Positions 1 through 5,072 of a stretch of DNA of 5,112 bases are shown piece by piece. A program made the translations under genes and the position numbers. The DNA lies in contig DFHU01000076.1 in NCBI GenBank assembly GCA_002373045.1, positions 1 to 5,112 on the forward strand. Direction: 5' to 3'. The DNA comes from Pseudoselenomonas ruminantium (lineage in GTDB: Bacteria > Bacillota > Negativicutes > Selenomonadales > Selenomonadaceae). Below the pieces are notes generated by a model that saw only the letters and a list, made by a program, of their open reading frames with translations, was not told where the DNA came from and did no database searches. Position 1 is the first letter of the stretch. Each line of letters opens with the position of its first letter.

Positions 1-134
1 TTTATTTAACTGTCGAAAACCCGGACACGTTGTTACAGCGCAGTGATAATGCCCTGTATTACACGAAGAAACATTATCGAGGGAAGTATACATTTTACGA
101 AGATATTAAAGAAAAGCTGACTTTGCAGCGGTAA
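1..134 (+). CDS. C-terminal end of a probable GGDEF-domain (diguanylate cyclase-like) protein, 5' truncated by the window
   Basis: The reading frame whose first full codon is at base 3 runs open to a TAA at 132-134, giving 43 visible residues. The stretch DTLLQRSDNALYYTKKHYRG fits the closing helix of GGDEF domains, where a pattern like LL-x-R-A-D-x-A-L-Y-x-A-K-x-x-G-[RK] is usual, followed by a short beta strand (KYTFYEDI). GGDEF domains make the second messenger c-di-GMP from two GTP. The GGDEF catalytic loop, the inhibitory site and any sensor domain lie upstream of the window, so activity cannot be judged. The segment is slightly unusual for the family: Ser replaces the common Ala in 'RAD', and 'YTKKHYRGK' is less typical than 'RAKxxGRN'. 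The gene ends at its own intrinsic terminator, so it is not in an operon with alaS. The family call rests on about 25 residues. Confidence 0.68.
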   Translation, partial: YLTVENPDTLLQRSDNALYYTKKHYRGKYTFYEDIKEKLTLQR

Positions 135-150
135 TATCATCAATAAGAGC

Positions 151-200
151 AAGGGCTTGGCGGATAATTTGCAAAAATTACCGTAAGCCCTTTTATTTAT
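151..200 (+). terminator. Intrinsic terminator of the GGDEF-like gene
   Basis: The outer stem AAGGGCTT (151-158) pairs with AAGCCCTT (185-192). The stem continues through CGG/CCG and TAATTT/AAATTA with single bulged bases and closes on a GCAA loop. It runs straight into a T-rich tract (191-200). It lies 17 bases behind the upstream stop codon. Confidence 0.88.
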
Positions 201-220
201 TGCCTGTTTTGTGCTAAAAT
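192..220 (+). promoter_or_regulatory. Probable sigma-A-type promoter of alaS (extended -10)
   Basis: TGCTAAAAT at 212-220 is an extended -10 element: TG, one base, then TAAAAT, a 5/6 match to TATAAT. With a 17-bp spacer the -35 hexamer would be TTTATT (192-197). This is a weak match that lies inside the T-tract of the preceding terminator, so the TG extension probably compensates. Transcription would start near 227, giving a leader of about 64 nt. Confidence 0.6.
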
Positions 221-243
221 AGGAACGTTAAGTTTGTAAATTA

Positions 244-262
244 CAGCAGAGTCTCTCTGTTG
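244..262 (+). other. Small hairpin in the alaS leader
   Basis: CAGAG (247-251) pairs with CTCTG (255-259) across a TCT loop, and three further pairs (one of them G-T) extend the stem outward to 244/262. It sits between the presumed transcription start and the ribosome binding site. No role is known. There is no T-run, so it is not a terminator, and the leader is too short for a T-box riboswitch. Confidence 0.3.
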
Positions 263-276
263 CAAAATACCTATAT

Positions 277-281
277 GGGGG
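277..281 (+). promoter_or_regulatory. Ribosome binding site that supports the TTG start of alaS
   Basis: A GGGGG run (277-281) lies 9 bases before the TTG at 291 but 18 bases before the in-frame ATG at 300. The spacing favours TTG. A similar G-run serves the HlyD-like gene downstream, so this G-rich form of Shine-Dalgarno recurs in the window. Confidence 0.6.
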
Positions 282-290
282 TAGATTTGT

Positions 291-2918
291 TTGAAGTATA
301 TGAGTGGTAACGAACTGCGCGAAGCTTATTTGCAGTTCTTTGCAGAAAAGAAAGGGCATCTTCGCCTGCCGAGTTTTTCGCTGATTCCGCAGGATGACCC
401 GACCCTGCTGCTGATTGGTGCAGGTATGGCGCCGTTGAAGCCGTTCTTCACGGGCAAGATGAAGCCGCCCCGCACGCGTGTGACGACCAGTCAGCGCTGC
501 GTGCGTACCGGCGATATCGAAAATGTCGGCCGCACCGCCCGCCATCAGACGTTCTTTGAAATGCTGGGCAACTTCTCCTTTGGCGATTACTTCAAGGGCG
601 AAGCTATTCCCTGGGCATGGGAATTCCTGACGGAAGTTGTGGAACTGCCGAAAGACAAACTCTGGGTTACGGTTTATCCGGATGATGATGAAGCCATCGA
701 AATCTGGAAATCCCAGCCGGGCTTCCCGCAGGATCATATCGTCAAGATGGAAGATAACTTCTGGGAAATCGGCCCTGGCCCCTGCGGTCCGGACTCCGAA
801 ATCTACATCGACCTGGGCGAAGAACGCGGCTGCGGTTCGCCGGACTGTGCTGTTGGCTGCGACTGTGACCGGTATCTCGAAATCTGGAACCTCGTGTTCA
901 CGCAGTACGACAAGCAGGAAGATGGTTCCTACAAGAACCTCGCCCATAAGAACATCGATACGGGCTGCGGTCTGGAGCGTCTGGCTTCGGTTGTGCAGGA
1001 AAAGAAAACCAACTTTGAAACCGACCTCCTGTACCCGATTATCGAATACGCTGCTGGCGTTGCCGGTGTAAAATACGGTGAAGATGCCGAAAAGGATATC
1101 TCCCTCAAGGTTATCGCTGACCATGCCCGCTCCATGGCCATCATGATCATGGACGGCATTCTGCCTTCCAACGAAGGCCGCGGCTATGTGCTGCGCCGCA
1201 TCTTGCGCCGTGCTATCCGTCATGGCCGTATGCTGGGCATCAAGGACAAGTTCCTCGAAGGTGCAGTCAATGCTGCTGTGGAAATCTACCGCGGTGCTAA
1301 GGACTTTGAAGAACTCGTCAACAAGGCTGATTACATCAAGAAGGTTATCAGCCTCGAAGAAGACCGTTTCGCTGCTACCCTCAATCAGGGTATGGAACTT
1401 CTCGGCGCCGAAATCGAAAAGGTTAAGGCTGCCGGCAAGACGGCGCTCGACGGAGAAGTTACTTTCCGCCTTTACGATACCTTTGGTTTCCCTTGGGAAC
1501 TGACGGAAGAAATTCTCCATGAAAATGGTTTGGAACTCGATAAAGAAGGCTTTGACAAGGCTATGGACGAGCAGCGCACCCGCGCCCGCAACGCTCGTGC
1601 TGAAAACACCCGCGTGGCTGTGCCTGACCTTTCTTCCATTGATGTCAGCAAGCTGACGGTTGATGAACAGGCTACGACTGGCAAGGTTGTCGCTATCTGG
1701 CAGGATGGCAAGCTGGTGGACGAAATCACCGACGGTCAGGAAGCCGGTGTCATCCTCACGACGACGCCGTTCTACGCAGAAGGTGGCGGACAGGTTGGTG
1801 ACGAAGGTATCTTGACTTCTGAATTCGGTCATATCAGCGTCAGCAACGCCAAGAAACTGCCGGACGGTACGGTTTACCATGTAGCTTATGTCGAAGAAGG
1901 CCAGCTCAAAGTCGGTGATGAAGTACAGATTGCGGTCAACAAGGCACAGAAACTGGCTTCTGCCCGCAACCATACGGCTACGCATCTCCTGCAGGCTGCT
2001 CTAAAGAAGGTTGTTGGCGACCAGATTAGCCAGGCCGGTTCCTCCGTTACGCCGGAACGCCTGCGCTTCGACTTCACGAACTTTGAACCGGTGACGGCTC
2101 AGCAGCTCGCTGATGTGGAAGAACTGGTCAATAACGAAATCCTCAAGGGGCAGGATGTGGAAATTTCCCATATGAGCCTCGACGAAGCTAAAGCCGCTGG
2201 CGCTATGGCGCTGTTCTCCGAAAAATACGGTGATGTGGTACGCGTGGTCAAGGTTCCCGAATTCTCCATGGAACTTTGCGGCGGCTCCCATGTAGCCAAT
2301 GTTGGCCAGATTGGCATGTTCAAGATTGTCAGCGAAAGCGGTGTCGCTTCCGGTGTGCGCCGTATCGAAGCCATTACGGGCAAGGCTGCACTCGACTATG
2401 CTAACGCCAAGATGGCAGTGCTGGCTGAAGCTGCTGGCAAGCTCAAGACCAAGGAAGAAGAAGTACCTGCTCAGATTGAAAAACTGCAGGGCGAAATGAA
2501 GGCTATGCAGAAGCAGCTCGACGAAGTCGCTGCTATGCGTGACAAGGCCGATGCGGCTAAACTCATTGCAGGTTTGCAGGATATTAACGGTGTGAACGTT
2601 GTCTGCGGCAAGACCAATGCCGGCAGCATGGACGAACTCCGTGAAGTGGCCGATATGACGAGCTCCAAGCTCGATACGCCGAGCGTTGTGGTTCTGGCCT
2701 GCGTGAGTGGCGGCAAGGTAAATCTCGTGGTTAAGGCCACGAAGGAAGCCAATGCCAAGGGCATCCATGCCGGCAAGATTATCAAGGAAGCAGCTGCTGT
2801 TGTCGGTGGTGGCGGCGGCGGCCGTCCGGACATGGCTCAGGCTGGCGGCAAGAATGCAGAAGCACTGCCGCAGGCATTTGATAAGGCTGTAGAAGTGATT
2901 AAGGCTCAGCTGGGCTAA
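291..2918 (+). CDS. alaS: Alanine--tRNA ligase (alanyl-tRNA synthetase)
   Basis: This cytoplasmic class II synthetase charges tRNA-Ala with alanine using ATP and hydrolyses mischarged Ser- or Gly-tRNA-Ala. The product is 875 aa, the usual bacterial length (about 875), so the gene looks complete. Visible landmarks are GAGMAPLKPFF (43-53, class II motif 1 region), TFFEMLGNFSFGDYF (87-101, motif 2 region) and GLERL (227-231, motif 3). The editing site shows HTATH (H561, H565) and CGGSH (C663, H667), the four metal-binding residues. A charged coiled-coil-like linker (about 705-765) follows, then a C-terminal DHHA1 domain with a six-glycine run and RPDMAQAGG (839-853). A Cys cluster C181, C186, C190, C192 (CGSPDCAVGCDCD) lies just before the conserved EIWNLVFTQ and resembles clostridial-type AlaRS. 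The TTG start is preferred on SD spacing; the ATG at 300 (residue 4) is the alternative. The gene has its own promoter and is followed by a hairpin. No T-box is seen. Confidence 0.98.
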   Translation: MKYMSGNELREAYLQFFAEKKGHLRLPSFSLIPQDDPTLLLIGAGMAPLKPFFTGKMKPPRTRVTTSQRCVRTGDIENVGRTARHQTFFEMLGNFSFGDYFKGEAIPWAWEFLTEVVELPKDKLWVTVYPDDDEAIEIWKSQPGFPQDHIVKMEDNFWEIGPGPCGPDSEIYIDLGEERGCGSPDCAVGCDCDRYLEIWNLVFTQYDKQEDGSYKNLAHKNIDTGCGLERLASVVQEKKTNFETDLLYPIIEYAAGVAGVKYGEDAEKDISLKVIADHARSMAIMIMDGILPSNEGRGYVLRRILRRAIRHGRMLGIKDKFLEGAVNAAVEIYRGAKDFEELVNKADYIKKVISLEEDRFAATLNQGMELLGAEIEKVKAAGKTALDGEVTFRLYDTFGFPWELTEEILHENGLELDKEGFDKAMDEQRTRARNARAENTRVAVPDLSSIDVSKLTVDEQATTGKVVAIWQDGKLVDEITDGQEAGVILTTTPFYAEGGGQVGDEGILTSEFGHISVSNAKKLPDGTVYHVAYVEEGQLKVGDEVQIAVNKAQKLASARNHTATHLLQAALKKVVGDQISQAGSSVTPERLRFDFTNFEPVTAQQLADVEELVNNEILKGQDVEISHMSLDEAKAAGAMALFSEKYGDVVRVVKVPEFSMELCGGSHVANVGQIGMFKIVSESGVASGVRRIEAITGKAALDYANAKMAVLAEAAGKLKTKEEEVPAQIEKLQGEMKAMQKQLDEVAAMRDKADAAKLIAGLQDINGVNVVCGKTNAGSMDELREVADMTSSKLDTPSVVVLACVSGGKVNLVVKATKEANAKGIHAGKIIKEAAAVVGGGGGGRPDMAQAGGKNAEALPQAFDKAVEVIKAQLG

Positions 2919-2940
2919 AATAAAGTAAGTTAGGCTCAAT

Positions 2941-2984
2941 AAGGCCCGGCATAACCTTTGTAAAAAAGTTACGCCGGGCCTTTG
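2941..2984 (+). terminator. GC-rich hairpin after alaS, probably a weak or leaky terminator
   Basis: AAGGCCCGGC (2941-2950) pairs perfectly with GCCGGGCCTT (2973-2982), and partial inner pairing (TAAC/GTTA, TTT/AAA) lengthens the stem. Only three T residues follow (2981-2983), then GGG, so termination may be inefficient. The hairpin starts 22 bases after the alaS stop. The opposite strand has no T-run directly behind the stem either. Confidence 0.65.
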
Positions 2985-3015
2985 GGTAGTCTAATGTTTA
3001 TCATCCCAAGGGGGG
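2979..3015 (+). promoter_or_regulatory. Ribosome binding site of the HlyD-like gene, within a possible masking hairpin
   Basis: The G-run 3010-3015 is the only SD candidate for the ATG at 3022 (spacing 6). CCTTTGGG (2979-2986) can pair with CCCAAGGG (3005-3012) as eight pairs including one G-T, around an 18-nt loop. This would cover the first half of the SD. Bases 2979-2982 also belong to the 3' arm of the alaS hairpin, so the two structures exclude each other. The RBS is clear; a regulatory role for the pairing is inference. Confidence 0.45.
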
Positions 3016-3021
3016 ATATAG

Positions 3022-4023
3022 ATGGAAGTAGATGTTACAGAGAAAGCGAAGAATTTTATCCGTTTTGGCTTAATTGGCTTGATTGTGCTCGCAGCTTTGG
3101 CGGGCGGCGGTTTGTACCTCTATCAGCACAGCAATCGCGGCTTTGTGGTAAGCGATGCGATGGTGGTAGGTAGTGAGTCTGTGATTACCGCTAAAGGTGA
3201 TGGCAAGATTACGGAAGTGCTGGTGCAGGACGGTGACTATGTGGAAGAAGGCACCGTAATTGCGCGGGTAGAGTCCAAGATTACGCCGGAAGATATCGCC
3301 CAGTTAGAGCAGAATGTACAGCTAGCGCAGCAAAGTTATGCTCAGCTGCAAAAAGGGACAACGACGGTTGCGCAGGCACCGGCAGCACCAGTGGTAGACA
3401 GCGGTGCCCAGCAGCGGGCAGCTAATGCTTATGCCCGCATGCAGCGCATGAATGAACTCTTTAGCATGGGCGCCATCAGCGCGGCTAAGCGCGATGAAGC
3501 AGCTGCTGCGTATGCGGCTGCACAGGCAGCCGCTAATGCTGCTCCTGCCCCAGCTGCTGCGCCGCAGACCACAGTGATTCCAACGAGTCCTGAGGTGCTG
3601 AAGCAGGCAGAATTACAGGTGAAACAGGCAGAGATTGCGCTGTCCAATGCTAAAAACGACCAGCAGGCCACAGAAATTGTGGCAACGGCGAGCGGGGTTA
3701 TCAGCCTGGCCGAGGGGCTGGCTGCTGACAGCGAACTCAAGAATGAACAGGAAGTGGCCCGCATCCAGTCCAGCAATGATGCCTGGCTGGAAGCTAAGCT
3801 CACGGAAAATCAGGCAGCAAAAGTACGTTTGGGTGAGTTTGTCAATTACGAGATTGACGGCCATAAGCTTCAGGGCACAGTGAAGGATATCGCAGCTCCG
3901 GAAAGTGACGAGTCAGAAACGGACCAGTCAAAATCCCTGACCATTGTCAAAATATCCCTGCCCGCTGATCCGTCCTTTACCATTAAATCGGGGATGAGCG
4001 GAAAAATCGAATTTAAAGAATAA
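3022..4023 (+). CDS. HlyD/EmrA-family membrane fusion (periplasmic adaptor) protein
   Basis: The product is 333 aa, within the normal adaptor range. A short cytoplasmic N-terminus (1-14) is followed by one membrane anchor (about 15-35, FGLIGLIVLAALAGGG). Next comes the first half of a biotinyl/lipoyl-like domain (about 40-85, with GDGKITEVLVQDGDYVEEG), then an alpha-helical hairpin (about 88-215). The hairpin contains the family-typical segment RMNELFSMGAISAAKRDEA (142-160). The second lipoyl half and beta-barrel follow (about 218-290, IVATASGVISLAEG), and the protein ends in SGMSGKIEF. Adaptors of this family bridge an inner-membrane transporter and an outer-membrane channel, which fits a diderm Negativicute. 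The helical hairpin is interrupted by two Ala/Pro-rich stretches (118-125 and 171-187), probably flexible. No transporter or TolC-like gene is next to it, so substrate and partner are unknown. No convincing promoter lies in the 40-bp gap upstream; expression may come from alaS read-through. The ATG at 3022 has a well-placed G-rich SD. Confidence 0.88.
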   Translation: MEVDVTEKAKNFIRFGLIGLIVLAALAGGGLYLYQHSNRGFVVSDAMVVGSESVITAKGDGKITEVLVQDGDYVEEGTVIARVESKITPEDIAQLEQNVQLAQQSYAQLQKGTTTVAQAPAAPVVDSGAQQRAANAYARMQRMNELFSMGAISAAKRDEAAAAYAAAQAAANAAPAPAAAPQTTVIPTSPEVLKQAELQVKQAEIALSNAKNDQQATEIVATASGVISLAEGLAADSELKNEQEVARIQSSNDAWLEAKLTENQAAKVRLGEFVNYEIDGHKLQGTVKDIAAPESDESETDQSKSLTIVKISLPADPSFTIKSGMSGKIEFKE

Positions 4024-4032
4024 ACCCCTGTT

Positions 4033-4070
4033 AAAACTGCTCTTTTCCTTTTGTGGGAAGGGTAGTTTTT
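4033..4070 (+). terminator. Intrinsic terminator of the HlyD-like gene
   Basis: AAAACTGCTCTTTTC (4033-4047) pairs with GGGAAGGGTAGTTTT (4055-4069) over 15 positions, several of them G-T wobbles, with a 7-nt loop. It runs into TTTTT (4066-4070) and further T-rich sequence. It starts 9 bases after the stop codon. Confidence 0.82.
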
Positions 4071-4092
4071 GACTTTGTTTATTAGTCAAAAA
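4066..4092 (+). repeat. Perfect 9-bp inverted repeat upstream of the phytase remnant
   Basis: TTTTTGACT (4066-4074) and AGTCAAAAA (4084-4092) are exact reverse complements separated by 9 bases. The left arm shares its T-run with the HlyD-like gene terminator. It may be an operator for the promoter about 20-40 bp downstream or an extra A/T-rich hairpin. Neither role is shown by the sequence alone. Confidence 0.55.
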
Positions 4093-4107
4093 TATCAAGA
4101 GCAGGAA

Positions 4108-4138
4108 TTGTTTCTATTGGTGCCGAATCGGATATAAT
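4108..4138 (+). promoter_or_regulatory. Probable promoter of the phytase-like pseudogene
   Basis: TATAAT at 4133-4138 is a perfect -10 box. The best -35 is TTGTTT (4108-4113), with a long 19-bp spacer. Transcription would start near 4145, leaving a leader of about 58 nt before the GGGAGG ribosome binding site (4187-4192). The promoter and RBS look undamaged although the gene behind them is broken. Confidence 0.55.
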
Positions 4139-4202
4139 AGGTAGAAAATGTCCAGTGTTTTGTGCGTGATAATGCGGGAATTTTATGGGAGGCTGTATCG
4201 AT

Positions 4203-4626
4203 ATGATGAGAAGAAGTCATCAATGGAAAAAATCAGGCTGCAAGATATTAGCAGTAATTTGCTGTTTGCTGGTTATGCTGATGACAGCAGCACAGGCTGC
4301 CGAAAAGCAGGATGAAGGCCTGGCTGCATTTTCATTGCCATGCCGGACATGGCCGCACGACAACCTTTGCGGTCTTCTATGATATTTTAAGCAATCCGGA
4401 TGTGGCTTTGGAAGATATTGTGGCACGGCAATATGCTCTGGGAGGAGCGAATCTCTTTGCTCCGGCCAAAAAGGACAATTGGAAGGGCAGGGAAATGCGG
4501 AAACGCGCTCAGCAAATACGCAGATTTTATGCCTATGTACAGGCCAATCGCAAAACGCAATACGTGCAAACGTTTTCCCAATGGGTAAAGAAAAATGCAC
4601 CTGTTGAGGATAAATGTATTCAATAA
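4203..4626 (+). pseudogene. Remnant of a secreted PTP-like phytase (cysteine phytase), internal deletion and frame disruption
   Basis: The ATG at 4203, 10 bases after GGGAGG, opens a frame encoding a typical Sec signal peptide: a basic start (MMRRSHQWKKSGCK), a hydrophobic core (ILAVICCLLVMLM) and a TAAQA-A cleavage site. About nine codons later this frame enters sequence that is meaningful only in another frame and stops at 4380-4382. In the +1-shifted frame, from about 4312 to the TAA at 4624-4626, the product reads as the C-terminal ~100 residues of a PTP-like myo-inositol phosphatase. It has WLHFHCHAGHGRTTTF (active-site Cys at 4336-4338, Arg at 4354-4356), then RQYALGG, RRFYAYVQANR and a final FSQWVKK. 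The Selenomonas ruminantium enzyme is about 346 aa with its Cys near residue 252. Roughly 200 residues between signal peptide and P-loop are therefore absent, including the general-acid loop. The product would not be a working phytase. Translation of the 3' part alone from the ATG at 4312 is possible but has no good SD. Confidence 0.83.
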
Positions 4627-4642
4627 GATGATATTGTGAAAC

Positions 4643-4687
4643 AAAAAGCTTTGGAAAGTAAAAAAATCATTCCAAGGCTTTTTTTTT
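4643..4687 (+). terminator. Strong intrinsic terminator after the phytase remnant
   Basis: AAAAAGCTTTGGAA (4643-4656) pairs with TTCCAAGGCTTTTT (4670-4683) over 14 positions with one T-G wobble. The loop is 13 nt and A-rich, and the T-run extends to 4687. The gap from the pseudogene stop is 16 bases. This is the clearest terminator in the window. Confidence 0.93.
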
Positions 4688-4707
4688 GTTTACGCTTATG
4701 TTATAAT
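4679..4707 (+). promoter_or_regulatory. Probable extended -10 promoter of the YerC-like gene
   Basis: TGTTATAAT (4699-4707) is an extended -10 with a perfect TATAAT (4702-4707). A 17-bp spacer puts the -35 hexamer at 4679-4684, within the T-run of the terminator, so -35 recognition is probably poor and the TG element important. A second -10-like CATAAT is at 4714-4719 but has no better -35. The leader would be about 55 nt. Confidence 0.65.
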
Positions 4708-4755
4708 GAATGACATAATTTCACAAACTAAAGGATTAAAGATAAAAAGCATAAG

Positions 4756-4761
4756 AGGAGG
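4756..4761 (+). promoter_or_regulatory. Ribosome binding site that fixes the TTG start of the YerC-like gene
   Basis: A perfect AGGAGG (4756-4761) within a longer purine tract (4754-4769) lies 8 bases before the TTG at 4770. No ATG or GTG in frame lies nearby upstream, and the family's usual N-terminus begins here. Confidence 0.8.
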
Positions 4762-4769
4762 AGAGGGAA

Positions 4770-5072
4770 TTGGTTAATCCAAAACTGCGGGATGAGCAGA
4801 ATGATATGTTGTTTCAAGCCATCCTGTCGCTGAAGTCGGTGGAGGAGTGCTATCAGTTCTTCGAGGATATCTGTACCATCAGTGAACTCAAGGCATTGTC
4901 CCAGCGCTTGGCGGTAGCCCGTATGCTGCAGGGGGGGCATATCTACGATGATATTGTGGCCCGTACCGGTGCCAGCACGGCGACCATCAGCCGGGTAAAA
5001 CGCTGTTTGAACTATGGCGCGGATGGTTATAAGATTGTTCTGGACAGGATACCTGCTGACAAGGCAGACTGA
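4770..5072 (+). CDS. yerC: YerC/YecD-type TrpR-like DNA-binding protein
   Basis: The product is 100 aa, the usual size of the TrpR-related YerC/YecD family of Firmicutes. The order of features matches: an N-terminal helical part with LFQAILSLKSVEECYQFFED (14-33), then ICTISELKALSQRLAVARML (34-53), then a helix-turn-helix about 46-79. The recognition helix is in the near-invariant GASTATISRVKRCLNYG (67-83). The C-terminus YKIVLDRI is also typical. Family members resemble the Trp repressor fold, but tryptophan binding should not be assumed. To my knowledge the ligand and targets of YerC proteins are not firmly established. It is presumably a cytoplasmic transcription regulator. It has its own promoter behind a strong terminator and uses a TTG start with a perfect SD. 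The 40 bases after its stop contain a GAGGGG (5085-5090) but no start codon at SD distance behind it, so nothing can be said about a partner gene. Confidence 0.93.
   Translation: MVNPKLRDEQNDMLFQAILSLKSVEECYQFFEDICTISELKALSQRLAVARMLQGGHIYDDIVARTGASTATISRVKRCLNYGADGYKIVLDRIPADKAD

Noticed and set aside
228..1985. 585-codon open frame on the - strand opposite alaS
   Set aside because: It is the shadow of a strongly codon-biased alaS. The translation has no recognisable domain, there is no SD or promoter for it, and alaS on the + strand is certain.
2001..2939. 312-codon open frame on the - strand opposite the alaS 3' half
   Set aside because: It is a shadow for the same reason: low-complexity, His/Ala/Phe-rich translation without family features. 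It also starts inside the alaS-hlyD gap with no promoter.
2982..3173. 63-codon + strand frame overlapping the start of the HlyD-like gene
   Set aside because: It starts within the alaS hairpin's 3' arm, has no SD, and runs out of frame over a well-supported gene.
3429..3803. 124-codon open frame on the - strand opposite the HlyD-like gene
   Set aside because: Its Ala/Ser-rich translation mirrors the GCT/GCA/GCC alanine codons of the adaptor. It has no independent gene signals.
4185..4202. Upstream ATG at 4185 as the start of the phytase-like gene
   Set aside because: It would place the GGGAGG ribosome binding site inside the coding region. The ATG at 4203 has that SD at 10 bases and gives a more typical signal peptide start.
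4285..4320. Programmed ribosomal frameshift joining signal peptide to P-loop segment
   Set aside because: No slippery heptamer with a downstream structure is evident. Even a joined product would lack about 200 residues of the catalytic domain, so deletion explains the data better.
4220..4600. 126-codon - strand frame opposite the phytase remnant
   Set aside because: The + strand translation of this segment contains the diagnostic HCx5RT P-loop and family-like C-terminus. The - strand product has no recognisable feature.
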